From CAVONV01 sp963697355 (GTDB lineage: Bacteria > Acidobacteriota > Vicinamibacteria > Marinacidobacterales > DATDRI01), in NCBI GenBank assembly GCA_963697355.1, contig CAVONV010000023.1, positions 186,001 through 250,000 of the forward strand: 64,000 bases of DNA. The letters are read 5' to 3'. A program made the position numbers and the translations under genes. Under the pieces are notes generated by a model. The model had not been told where the DNA came from and did no database searches. It saw only the letters and a list, made by a program, of their open reading frames with translations. Position 1 is the stretch's first letter. Every line of letters starts with the position of its first letter. Shown piece after piece: positions 1 to 8,543 of this stretch.

Positions 1-630
1 ATCGATCCCAAGGAGAACTGATCCGAGCGGAAGTCAACAGGTCTATTCGAAGCCTGCTCCGGCGACATGTACTGCACGGTTCCCAGTATGACGCCTTGTT
101 GTGTGGCTCTCGTCACCGTGGCGGTCTCGGAGTCCGTATCCGAGCTTTCGGGCATCAGCTTGGCAAGGCCGAAGTCCAGGATCTTCACCAAGCCGTCTTC
201 CGTCACCATCAAGTTCTCAGGCTTGAGATCCCGATGCACGATACCCGCTGCATGCGCCTTGGAGAGGCCCTCGGCAACCTGGGTGGCAAGGGGGAGAATT
301 TTCTCGGTAGAAAGTGGACCTTCCTCCATGAGCTCTCGAAACGTCTTTCTCCTCCACGAGCTCCATTACGATGTAGTGCGTACCTTCGTCTTCACCAATA
401 TCGAAGACCGTCGTAATGTTCTGATGGTTGAGTGCCGAAGCAGCACGAGCCTCCCGTTCGAAACGACCTCGTCGCTCGGCGTCAGGGGAAAGCTCGGTGG
501 GGAGTACCTTGACGGCAACCGTCCGTTGGAGTCGGGTGTCCTTGGCCTTCAGAACCTCGCCCATACCTCCGGCACCGATAGGCGAGAGGATCTCGTAAGG
601 CCCGAGTCTGCGGCCCGGTGGGAGAGACAT
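1..630 (-). pseudogene. Ser/Thr protein kinase, 5' part, frameshifted and cut by the window edge
   Basis: N-terminal part of a Hanks-type Ser/Thr kinase; the gene continues beyond the left edge. The frame from the ATG at 630 gives the glycine loop (IGAGGMGEV) and VAVKVLP lysine, then breaks near 337-345. There this copy has one base more than the otherwise parallel kinase gene at 1681-4102. After the break the other frame still encodes HRDLKPEN, the DFG motif and SPEQA without a stop. So the frameshift is either recent or a sequence error. Positions 1-336 are almost identical to 3474-3809, whereas 337-630 differ at many sites. A promoter with the same spacing precedes both copies. Identification as a kinase is firm; whether the gene is alive cannot be decided from this sequence alone. 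Confidence 0.85.
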
Positions 631-665
631 CGCCTACCCCCAATCGTCGTCTAAAAGCTGTGGGA

Positions 666-694
666 AATATATGAGAGTTAAGGAAGGTAGTCAA
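666..694 (-). promoter_or_regulatory. Sigma70-like promoter of the kinase gene at 1-630
   Basis: On the minus strand TTGACT (689-694), a 17-base spacer and TATATT (666-671) precede the ATG at 630 by about 36 bases. The same two hexamers with the same spacing precede the paralogous kinase at 4102, although the spacer sequence differs. Conservation of only the hexamers and spacing between diverged copies supports function. Confidence 0.65.
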
Positions 695-857
695 GCCGGC
701 GAGAAGGAGGAAGGATTCCGAAAGACCTGTTAGTGTTGTAGCGGCGCTAGAGCTAGCTGACCTTCTTATTCTTTGAGTCTCTCTTGAACCCAGAGGTTCA
801 GCAGAGTCTGGAGAGAGACGCCAGGACGTTTCGCTGAATCGCGAATCCTGGCTGACG

Positions 858-1127
858 TCATGCCACCTGCTCTCTTCGCTTCTTGGCGCGATGTAGATCG
901 TAGGTGACCTGCAAATTCATCCATAGTTTTGCAGTGGTACCCAACGCTTCAGCGAGGTCCAATGCAGCGTCAGCCGTTATTCCGCGCTTCCCATTGATAA
1001 GCTCGTTGAGACGGGCCCGCGTCCATCCTATTTTCTCTGCAAAAGCAGTCTGCGTGATACCTGCCGGATTCAGAAACTCCTCGAGGAGAATTTCACCAGG
1101 ATGAAAAGGATTGTTTGGTTGCCTCAT
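858..1127 (-). CDS. higA: HigA-family antitoxin (XRE helix-turn-helix)
   Basis: Antitoxin of a type II toxin-antitoxin pair; binds its own operator and neutralises the HigB RNase encoded just upstream. The protein begins NPFHPGEILLEEFL, which is characteristic of HigA/VapI, followed by a helix-turn-helix (TQTAFAEKIGWTRARLNELI) and the ITADAALDLAEALGT stretch. An in-frame GTG at 1142 is possible, but the ATG at 1127 has GGAGA nine bases upstream and gives the standard N-terminus, so I chose it. Order toxin-then-antitoxin with about 17 bases between them is typical of higBA. The final residues are basic (AKKRREQ). Confident family call. Confidence 0.92.
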   Translation of the reverse strand: MRQPNNPFHPGEILLEEFLNPAGITQTAFAEKIGWTRARLNELINGKRGITADAALDLAEALGTTAKLWMNLQVTYDLHRAKKRREQVA

Positions 1128-1144
1128 AAAACAATTCTCCACTA

Positions 1145-1436
1145 TCAGTGGTAGTCGATGACTTGCACTTCATAGGCGTTGCCATTCTGCCACCGAAAAA
1201 CGATTCGCCACTGGTCATTGATTCGAATTGAATGAAAACCTCTCCAGTCGCCCTTGAGGGGTTCCAACCTGTTACCAGGTGGTTTACGCAAATCGCGAAG
1301 CTCTGCCGCGTCATGCAAAAATAGAAGCTTGCGGCGGGCTCTTCGATGTAACTCCCTGGGAATTCGCCTGACCGACTTTGTATCTTTGTCGTCATAGAGA
1401 ATCCTCGGCCAGCCGATTTCCAAAGCTTCGTATCAC
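1145..1436 (-). CDS. higB: HigB-family toxin (RelE superfamily), apparent frameshift near the 5' end
   Basis: mRNA-cleaving toxin partner of HigA. The body shows the family hallmark PPGNRLEPLKGDWRGFHS followed by SIRINDQWRIVFRW and the C-terminal DYH. An uninterrupted frame starts only at a TTG (1423) and gives 92 residues with an atypical start (MEIGWPRI). In the next frame a GTG at 1436 reads VIRSFGNRLAED, the usual HigB N-terminus, and would join YDDKDTK if one T near 1400 were absent. A one-base insertion, real or artefactual, is therefore likely. If real, the toxin may be crippled or use the shorter TTG start. The DNA upstream is AT-rich and probably holds the autoregulated promoter. Confidence 0.85.
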
Positions 1437-1680
1437 ATTAAGATAATATCATAACACAATAATATTTTCATTGCTTCCCTAGAGGCGATGGGTGCATTTC
1501 ATCTAAACACCGTGCTCGCGACGGAGCACGAGAATGTCAAGATGCTGAGAAAATGGGGCGTTCGCGGTTTTCAATCACCACGAGTGACAAACAGGTGAGT
1601 GTTTCGTGGCTGGTGCCGAAGGGGGATTCGTTCGGACCACTTGGATAACGCCATAAGGCACACCATGTGACCTCTGGCCG

Positions 1681-4102
1681 TTATCCTTGCTGATCAGGAT
1701 CTGACTCGGCGCTGGTCGTGGGCAGGTTCATGCGGCTCAGTAGGTCCTGGAAGCGCGGGTCGGAGCGCAAAGGATCGGAAAGTGGTTGATAGGCGATGCC
1801 CGGGAGATTGGGGTCGCGGACCTCGAAGGCCTTCTCGAGCCAGTCCATGGTTCGGTCGTAGTCGCCGGCGTAGATATAGTGCCTGGCGACGAATTCCGGG
1901 GAAAGTCCTCGAACGATCCCCGGGGCCACGATACCGCCGGATTCCTCGAGCCGTGCCGCCAAGATGTCCGCGATGCGCTGAAACGCGCCCTCATGACCGG
2001 CTTCGGCAAAGCCCTGCTCGAACGCCTCCGCGAGCTCAGGGTTGCGTGCGAGCCTCTCCCGCTGGGTCGGCCAGCCACTCGTCGAGCATTCCCGCGGCGA
2101 ACAAAGACCCCCGCAACGTGGCGCGGGCAGGAGGCAAGTTCGGTTGCATGGCCAGCGCGTTGCGGGCCGTAGCAATGGCTTCGTCGTAGCGCCGAGCGCG
2201 GTACAAGGCCTGCGCGTAGAAGGCGTGGTACAGAGCGTTGAACGGGTCCAGCTCGATAGCTCGCTCGCTGTGCGGAATGGCCTCTTCGAGACGCCCTGTT
2301 ACATACAGGAACCAGGCGAAGTACGCATGGGTGTTGGCGCGGTTGGGATCGAGCTCGAGTGTTCGCACCCGCTCCGGCTCAGAGCCGGCCCAGTCCCAAT
2401 CGGTAACCATCCTGACCACAGCCAGCGCCTCGTGCGCTCCGGCGGAGGTGTCATCGAGCGCGACGGCCTGGAGCGCTGCCGCCTTCCCGTTCGGCCCGGC
2501 TTCATGGGGCGGTGTGATACCCATCTGCTGGCGGGCAGCCCAGAACCACGCGAGTCCCTCGTAGGCCGGGGCGTAGGAAGGGTCCTTCTCGAGCGCCAGC
2601 TCGAAGTAGCTCCCGGCCGTGTCGATATCCTCCGGCGTCAGCTTCTTCCAGTGATATGAGCCCTGGAGGTAGGCGTCGTGGGCCTCGGGATTCACAGGGC
2701 GGGCGCCCGCCAAACGCCTCGTGTCCTCGGGCGTCAGTGCCACTTGGACCTCCCCGGCTATCGCCTGTGCCACCTCACTCCATAGTAGAAGCACGTTTTC
2801 GAGGTCCTGCTCATAGCTCTCCGCCCACAAGGCCTGCTCGGTTTCCGGATCGATGAGCTGCGCCATTATGCGGACGCTCCCATCGACGCGAAGGGCCGAG
2901 CCTTCCACCACCACGTCGACATTGAGCTCTCTTGCGATCTCCGACAAAGGTTTGTCCGTCCCTTTGTATCGCATGGCGGAAGAGCGAGAGATCACCTTCA
3001 AGGCTCCGATCTTCGCCAGGTCGGTAATCAGAGCTTCCGTCATCCCGTCCGCAAAGTACTCTTGCTCGGGATCGCCGGAGAGGTTCTGCAGAGGAAGCAC
3101 TGCGATGGACTCAATGGACGCAGGGCCTGCTCGGCTCGAGATCTGATCCCATAACCGAACAAGATTCGGTCCCAGAATTATCGCGAGAATGGCAACGAGA
3201 AGTCCTGTTGCCGCCCATATGTATTTCCGGCGGGCTTGCCAAACCGAGGGAGTCTCCGGAACCGTCTTCAGTTCTTTCGCTAGATCGTCTGTCGACTCAT
3301 AACGTTCAGTGGGATCCTTCGACAGGCAACGCTCTACTATCACCGAGAGCTCGACGGGAATATCATCGCTTAGCTTTCTTATAGGCTCAGGATCCTCATC
3401 GATGATAGCCGCCAGCGTTTGCGGTATCGTGTCCTTCTTAAAGGCCAGATTTCCCGTGGCCATCTCGTAGAGGATCAATCCCAAGGAGAACTGATCCGAG
3501 CGGAAGTCAACAGGTCTATTCGAAGCCTGCTCCGGCGACATGTACTGCACGGTTCCCAGTATGACGCCTTGTTGTGTGGCTCTCGTCACCGTGGCGGTCT
3601 CGGAGTCCGTATCCGAGCTCTCGGGCATCAGCTTGGCGAGGCCGAAGTCCAGGATCTTCACCAAGCCGTCTTCCGTCACCATCAAGTTCTCAGGCTTGAG
3701 ATCCCGATGCACGATACCCGCTGCATGCGCCTTGGAGAGGCCCTCGGCAACCTGGGTGGCAAGGGGGAGAATTTTCTCGGTAGAAAGTGGACCTTCCTCC
3801 ATGAGCTCTCGAAACGTTTTTCCCTCCACGAGCTCCATCACGATGTAGCGAGTGCCCTCGTCTTCTCCTATGTCGAAGACCGTCGTGATGTTCGGGTGGT
3901 TCAATGCCGAAGCGGCACGGGCCTCCCGTTCGAATCGGCCGAGTCGTTCAGCGTCCGAGGAAAGGTGGGATGGGAGGACCTTGACGGCAACCGTCCGTTG
4001 GAGTCGGGTGTCCTTGGCCTTCAGAACCTCGCCCATCCCTCCGGCACCGATAGGTGAGAGGATCTCGTAGGGTCCGAGCATGCGGCCGGGTGGGAGAGAC
4101 AT
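1681..4102 (-). CDS. Membrane Ser/Thr protein kinase with TolB-like and TPR regions, frameshift near 2065
   Basis: Hanks-type kinase that should phosphorylate Ser/Thr in the cytoplasm and sense through its C-terminal half. Residues 12-280 form the kinase: glycine loop IGAGGMGEV, Lys41, catalytic Asp134 in HRDLKPEN, DFG at 152-154, SPEQA. One membrane segment lies near 295-315. It is followed by a TolB/FlgO-like region (IAVLPLQNLSGDPEQEYFADG) and TPR-like helices. The main frame stops at 2036 in an aberrant tail, while another frame continues with RERLARNPELAEAF to a typical end (DLLSRMNLP) at 1681. A surplus base in the GGG run at 2064-2066 explains this. Corrected length is about 806 residues. 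The ATG at 4102 matches the paralogues. Confidence 0.88.
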
Positions 4103-4139
4103 CGCCTACCTCCAATCGAAGACTAAGGCGTTGTCGGGC

Positions 4140-4168
4140 AATATATGGGAGCGAAGAAAGACAGTCAA
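4140..4168 (-). promoter_or_regulatory. Sigma70-like promoter of the kinase gene at 1681-4102
   Basis: Minus strand: TTGACT (4163-4168), 17 bases, TATATT (4140-4145), then about 38 bases to the ATG at 4102. The arrangement duplicates that of the kinase copy at the left edge. Confidence 0.65.
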
Positions 4169-4295
4169 GCCACCGATACAAATGTGTCTTGGTGAAGTAC
4201 GGCTGTCTTCCTGAGAGTGACGTTCTCTCGAGCCATATATGCTTTCTACGAAGGTTCAGACTTCACCATAAAATTGAGCGGTTGATAATTCACCA

Positions 4296-4314
4296 TGTAA
4301 TGGTTAATATTACA
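4296..4314. promoter_or_regulatory. Inverted repeat TGTAAT-N7-ATTACA directly before the AAA_14 fragment
   Basis: A perfect 6-bp inverted repeat with a 7-base spacer ends two bases before the ATG at 4317. Its position suits an operator for autoregulation. The only other AAA_14 gene in the window (49393) also has a perfect inverted repeat just upstream of its start. Confidence 0.45.
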
Positions 4315-4316
4315 CC

Positions 4317-4769
4317 ATGATCCAGAGAAATCTCGCAGTCGTGTTGGAAGAAGCCCTTTCCGACACTCCGGTGGTCCTCCTTCATGGAGCCCGACAAACC
4401 GGCAAGAGTACGCTGGCTCGATGGATGGGAAAAACCGTCCATCCGGCTCGTTATCTCAGTATGGACGATGCCGGAGTGCTGTCTGCAGCCAGGAGCGATC
4501 CTGCCGGATTCTTGGCCGGAGTGGAACGACCCATTATCCTGGACGAAGTCCAACGGGCTCCTGGACTCTTCCTCGCCATGAAGTCCGAAGTCGATCAGGA
4601 TCGTCGCGCCGGTTCCTTCTTTCTGACCGGGTCAGGGAACGTTTTCCTTCTACCCACACTTTCCGAATCGCTGGCGGGCCGGATGGAGATCGCGACCCTA
4701 TGGCCGTTTTCCCAAGGAGAGCTGGAGGGAACGGATGGCGTCAAGCCGGTGAAGGTGATAGTCCACTAA
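4317..4769 (+). pseudogene. AAA_14-family ATPase, 3'-truncated
   Basis: N-terminal half of an ATPase of the AAA_14/DUF4143 type. Walker A is HGARQTGKST and the Walker B region is PIILDEVQRAPGLF, followed by the sensor-like FFLTGSGN. Family members are about 400 residues and carry a C-terminal DUF4143 nuclease-like domain. This frame ends after 150 residues, soon after the expected WPFSQGELEG motif, with a short unrelated tail. The gene is therefore a remnant or a deletion product rather than a functional protein. The biological role of the family is poorly defined; it behaves like toxin-antitoxin or mobile cargo. Confidence 0.8.
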
Positions 4770-4828
4770 AGGGACGGTCCTTGCTTCTTTCTGGCTGGTG
4801 GAGGGGACAATCCCTTCATCGTTTAGTA

Positions 4829-5296
4829 CTAGGCAACCTGGTAGGCTCCGGTTCCGACGGCAATGAGGCGGTTTTCGTCGTTGTGGAGCTCCATGCGTGT
4901 CACGGCGACACGGTTGCCGATGCGAAGGATGTAGCCGGTTGCCAGAAAATGCTCTCCTAATCCGGGTCTCAGGTAGTCGACTCTGAGGTCGATCGTGGCC
5001 ATTCGAGAGAAACGTTCCCTGGTCTGCTGTGTCGGTTTGCCGCGCATCTTTTTGATGACGCCGAGGAATGCGACCAACCCGCCGGTCACGTCCAAGGTTG
5101 CCGAAACGACGCCACCGTGGAGGCTTCCCTTGTAAAAGTTGCCCACGAGCTGGTCCGTCATTGCGAGCTTCAGTGTGGCGCTGTCGAAATCGAGCGACTC
5201 GATTTGGAGTCCGAGGACGCTGTTGAACGGTATCCTATCTTCGAAGATCGTGCGGACCTCCGCGAACAGTTTCTTTTGATTGGTGTCAGGACGCAT
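4829..5296 (-). CDS. yigI: YigI-like acyl-CoA thioesterase (hotdog fold)
   Basis: Predicted cytoplasmic thioesterase that hydrolyses acyl-CoA esters. The 155-residue length fits a single hotdog domain. The catalytic signature LHGGVVSATLDVTGG is at about residues 58-72. The second half carries TIDLRVDYLRPG and RIGNRVAVTRMELHN, a stretch I recognise from E. coli YigI rather than PaaI. The ATG at 5296 has GGAGA nearby. It is transcribed divergently from the chorismatase gene at 5383, with only 86 bases between starts, so the two may share a control region. The physiological substrate cannot be read from sequence. Confidence 0.85.
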   Translation of the reverse strand: MRPDTNQKKLFAEVRTIFEDRIPFNSVLGLQIESLDFDSATLKLAMTDQLVGNFYKGSLHGGVVSATLDVTGGLVAFLGVIKKMRGKPTQQTRERFSRMATIDLRVDYLRPGLGEHFLATGYILRIGNRVAVTRMELHNDENRLIAVGTGAYQVA

Positions 5297-5382
5297 GAGT
5301 TGTCTCCTCTTCGCCGTACCAAAAAGAACGGTATCGTGTTAAATAGTATGACGATTTCTATTGCTCTGCCTCTGGTAATGAA

Positions 5383-6540
5383 ATGTCTGAGCTCAAAAGG
5401 AAATACGGGTCGCTCTTCCTAACCGAAGCTGCTTACAACCAATCTTTTCTCGTGGCGTCCATCTCGAACTCAGAAGAGCCCGTGCCACTGGCCACCCAAG
5501 TCTACAACGACATTGCGGACGAGATTCAGCGTACGGGTCGATCCATCGTTCACGAAAGAATCTTTGGCAGCCTGAGTATCGAGCCGGCAGTGACGTCAGC
5601 GCGTCAGACGGCATTTCAAGCTCGAGGTGTCCCATGGGACACTCCGGTGACCTATGTGCAGGGACATCCCCCGTGGGGTGAAGGGTTTGCCGGCGTGCTG
5701 CTTCGGACGGTCTCTCAGGTAGAGGGGCCATGGACGATCGAAGCATCAGGTGTACCGAAGGGTCGCAAGTGGCGGGTCGATGGTGTGAGCTTCATCATTC
5801 TTCAAAATATTCAGGAGGATGACCTGGAGGCGTCCCTTCCACTTCAGGCGCGGCGCATGATCGAACAGGCCGAAAAATGTCTCCGGGAAGCCTCCGCTTC
5901 GTACGGTGATGTCGTGCGGACCTGGTTTTATCTTTCCCGTATCCTCGATTGGTACAGCGAGTTCAACGAGGCACGTAACGCCAGATACACAGAGATGGGG
6001 CTCATGCCGCACCGGGGGATTGGCCGACTCTTACTGCCGGCAAGTACGGGTATACGAGGGGAAACGTCGCTAGACAGTGCCGGAGTGCTGGATCTTCTAG
6101 CCCTCGTCGAGCCCGATGGCTCCAAGGCACTCGTACGACAGTTGACCAACGTGGGCCAAGAAGACGCCTTCCGTTACGGGTCGGCGTTTTCTAGAGGAGC
6201 GCTCATCTGTGGGCCCGAGGTTTCGATGATTGAGGTGTCGGGAACGGCGGCTATCGATGAGCACGGCGAGACGGTTCACTCCGGAAACCCTCGACGCCAA
6301 ATCGAGTGCACGTTGGAAAAGATCGCATCGCTTCTCGAACCCGAGGGTGCGCGTCTCGAGGACATCGGCTCAGCGACCGTTTTCGTCAAACATGCTGAGG
6401 ACCTTTCCCTCTACCGCGAAGTGGTGAAAGAACGCGGGCTCGAAATCCCTAGCGTTGCCGTGGTGGCCGATGTTTGTCGAGACGACCTCCTATTTGAAAT
6501 GGATGCCGTGGCCGTGTTCAGGACTTCTCCGAGGTCCTAG
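5383..6540 (+). CDS. Chorismatase-like protein (FkbO/Hyg5/XanB2 family, RidA-like fold)
   Basis: Enzymes of this family remove pyruvate from chorismate to give hydroxybenzoates or dihydroxycyclohexadiene carboxylates. At 385 residues it has the family size. Recognisable blocks are RYGSAFSRGALI plus VSGTAAIDEHGETVHSGN, the RidA-type C-terminal subdomain, and the terminal VADVCRDDLLFEMDAVAVF, which contains the conserved Cys-Arg of chorismatases. Which product class is made (3-HBA, 4-HBA or DHCHC type) I cannot assign. No polyketide, xanthomonadin or ubiquinone gene sits beside it. Its only close neighbour is the divergent thioesterase, so the pathway it serves is unknown. Confidence 0.8.
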   Translation: MSELKRKYGSLFLTEAAYNQSFLVASISNSEEPVPLATQVYNDIADEIQRTGRSIVHERIFGSLSIEPAVTSARQTAFQARGVPWDTPVTYVQGHPPWGEGFAGVLLRTVSQVEGPWTIEASGVPKGRKWRVDGVSFIILQNIQEDDLEASLPLQARRMIEQAEKCLREASASYGDVVRTWFYLSRILDWYSEFNEARNARYTEMGLMPHRGIGRLLLPASTGIRGETSLDSAGVLDLLALVEPDGSKALVRQLTNVGQEDAFRYGSAFSRGALICGPEVSMIEVSGTAAIDEHGETVHSGNPRRQIECTLEKIASLLEPEGARLEDIGSATVFVKHAEDLSLYREVVKERGLEIPSVAVVADVCRDDLLFEMDAVAVFRTSPRS

Positions 6541-6767
6541 AATTCGCTTCAGGAACCTTTTAACGTTTTGATGCCTCTCAATAAGTGAAATGTTGAAGAA
6601 TATTGGCTGCTGTGGCGGGTCGTATCAGCGGCAAGCTGCAGAGAGGAAGAAAAGCAGGCGGGCCTTTAGAAAGCGACGGAGAAAGTCGACCATGGTGGCT
6701 AGTCGAGGAGCTGTGCCTCCAAATACCGAGCGTCTTCAGCAGAACAGTGTGGACTCACCTTCAGGAG

Positions 6768-6803
6768 AGCCTGCCGAATGCTCTTGAATAGTTGATCAGG
6801 CCG
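6768..6803. repeat. Partial copy of the pgi 3' end
   Basis: Thirty-six bases match 8507-8543, the last codons and stop of pgi, with one substitution and one missing T. In the pgi copy this DNA encodes GLINYYKSIR plus the stop; here it lies in non-coding DNA at the 5' edge of a broken gene. Confidence 0.75.
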
Positions 6804-7360
6804 ACAGCCAATTCCAGGAAGTGGGTCAGGAATCGGGGCCTGCGCTGTACGGAGACAGCGCGGAGGAGACCGTCGTGGGTCTCATGGAGAACCGTGAGGG
6901 TAATACAGTTCAGCAGTTCGAGGGGACCGCAACGCTGATCAGGCGCATACAGGGCCGTGCCGCTTTCGAGATGCCGCTCAAGCTCGAGCCAGGGATGTAC
7001 ACGCTCTATCTTGGAGTTCGAGATGACACGACGTCGCGTCTGGGGACGAAGAGAATAGACCTGAAAGTGCCCGGCCTACACGGCGGAGAAACTGCAGATT
7101 TCCAGCGTTTCGCCTACGGCTTTGGAGTCGAGGCTGACGAGTCCAAGTTGACCGCACAGTCGATTTTTCTTCAAAAGGGAGAAAGGCGAGCTCAAACACC
7201 GGACGAGCCGTTTCTTTCCCCAGGTCAAGATATGGCGATCACCGTGTTCGATGTGCCGCTCAGCTCCTTCGAGCCCGGCGAGTATACACTGAGAGTAAGG
7301 GTCACCGATCATGTGAGAAACGCAGTCCTTACCCGGGGCGTCGGCTTCGAAGTGAGATGA
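6788..7360 (+). pseudogene. C-terminal fragment of a secreted, VWA/GWxTD-type protein
   Basis: An open frame with no convincing start (first candidate GTG at 6821) encodes about 190 residues. It resembles the beta-rich tail of large secreted proteins common in Acidobacteriota: MPLKLEPGMYTLYLGVRD early and LSSFEPGEYTLRVRVTD near the end. No signal peptide is present and the frame opens right after a TGA. The 5' boundary coincides with the pgi 3'-end repeat at 6768-6803, suggesting the front part was lost in a rearrangement. A functional short protein cannot be excluded. Confidence 0.55.
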
Positions 7361-7392
7361 TTCAAGGAAACAGGGTGAGGGAGGTAGGCAAC

Positions 7393-8202
7393 GTGGTACG
7401 CCTTGCTATGGTCGCCTCGCTGATGTTGGGTGCCACCCATGGATGGGCGCAGGGTCTGGACTATCCGGTCGATGTGGCCATTGACGCCACGGGTGTGGTG
7501 TTCGTTGCAGATCATCAGGCCCACGCGTTGCTCAAGCTCGAAGGCGGCGCCTTCAAGGTTGTGGCCAAAGGTGAGGGGCTTCCTCGAACGCCGCTTTTTG
7601 GTATCCGGCACATCGCGCCGGACAAAGAAGGTCGGTGGGTCGTGAGCGATCCGGCCACGATGAAGCTGTACCGCATCGACTCTGGTGGCAACGTTGTTCC
7701 TGTTTCGGACGACGAACGGTTCGTCACTCCGTGGGGTGTGGTCGTGGAAGCGAGCGGTGACATCTTGGTGGTGGACCGAGTGACCCATCGTCTCCGTCGA
7801 GTTACGGCGGACGGCAAAGTAACCGATGTCGCGGCGATAAAGGCGCCCAGGGCCATTCTCTTCGACAAAGAAGGCGCGGTCATGGTTCTCACCGACCGGA
7901 ATCTCTTGAGAGTCGGGGAAGGGGGTGCAACCGAGCCTCTCGTCGATAACCCTCCCTTTGAGTTTCCTCACGATGCGGTGCTCCATCCCAACGGTAACTA
8001 CTATGTGACCGACGGATATGCAAAAGCGATCTGGCAGGTCACTTCACAGGGGCAGACGAGTGTCTTGGTCCGCGGTGACCCTCTTCAGAGTCCACAGGGT
8101 CTGGCGGTGGATGGCGAAGGGAACCTACTGGTCGCTGATGCGCAGGCCAAAGCGATATTCAAGGTCAGCACAAAAGGCGAGATCACCGTCCTGGCACAGT
8201 AG
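7393..8202 (+). CDS. Secreted NHL-repeat beta-propeller protein
   Basis: Exported protein with repeated NHL-type blades (for example DYPVDVAIDATGVVFVAD, TPWGVVVEASGDILVVD, SPQGLAVDGEGNLLVAD), about six in 269 residues. An upstream ATG (7357) overlaps the preceding frame. The GTG at 7393 follows GGGAGGT at good spacing and starts directly with a signal peptide (MVRLAMVASLMLGATHGWAQ), so I prefer it. NHL propellers mostly act as binding scaffolds or lactonase-like enzymes. No catalytic metal site is recognised here, so only a scaffold or lyase-like role can be suggested. Confidence 0.75.
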   Translation: MVRLAMVASLMLGATHGWAQGLDYPVDVAIDATGVVFVADHQAHALLKLEGGAFKVVAKGEGLPRTPLFGIRHIAPDKEGRWVVSDPATMKLYRIDSGGNVVPVSDDERFVTPWGVVVEASGDILVVDRVTHRLRRVTADGKVTDVAAIKAPRAILFDKEGAVMVLTDRNLLRVGEGGATEPLVDNPPFEFPHDAVLHPNGNYYVTDGYAKAIWQVTSQGQTSVLVRGDPLQSPQGLAVDGEGNLLVADAQAKAIFKVSTKGEITVLAQ

Positions 8203-8506
8203 TCCTGCCGGCAGTTCCGGACAACGCTGAGATCGGGTAGCCTCGGCTCGATCATAGATGCGTTCCTGGGGTGAGAATATCACGACGTATCGAGTTACGG
8301 TCAAGTCGCGTTGAGAGGGGCAGCTAGTGGCGATAGTCCTCTAGCATACACGGCCTCAATCGAGGGCGGTCCCCACGAGTCGCACCTTCGTTTGCCAAAG
8401 AGGATGGTATGACCGGTGAAGCCGGTCACGGGGCAGGGAGCGAGTACGTGCCCGAGGCGATCATGGGGATCCGCAGGCAACTCGAAAAGCGGGTTGAAGT
8501 CCGTCA
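8203..8506. other. Intergenic region, no gene recognised
   Basis: Convergent space between the NHL gene and pgi. A 68-codon frame on the minus strand (8301-8507) would start at a TTG directly after the pgi stop, has no recognisable homology and no ribosome site, and is not accepted as a gene. Confidence 0.5.
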
Positions 8507-8543
8507 AGCCTACCGAATGCTCTTGTAATAGTTGATCAGGCCG
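8507..8543. repeat. pgi 3' end, source copy of the repeat at 6768-6803
   Basis: Thirty-seven bases covering the last ten codons and stop of pgi plus three bases beyond; repeated with two differences 1.7 kb to the left. Confidence 0.7.

Noticed and set aside
6590..6791. Two overlapping small frames of 62-65 codons before the truncated secreted-protein gene.
   Set aside because: Highly basic, no homology recognised, and they end inside the pgi-derived repeat; probably chance.
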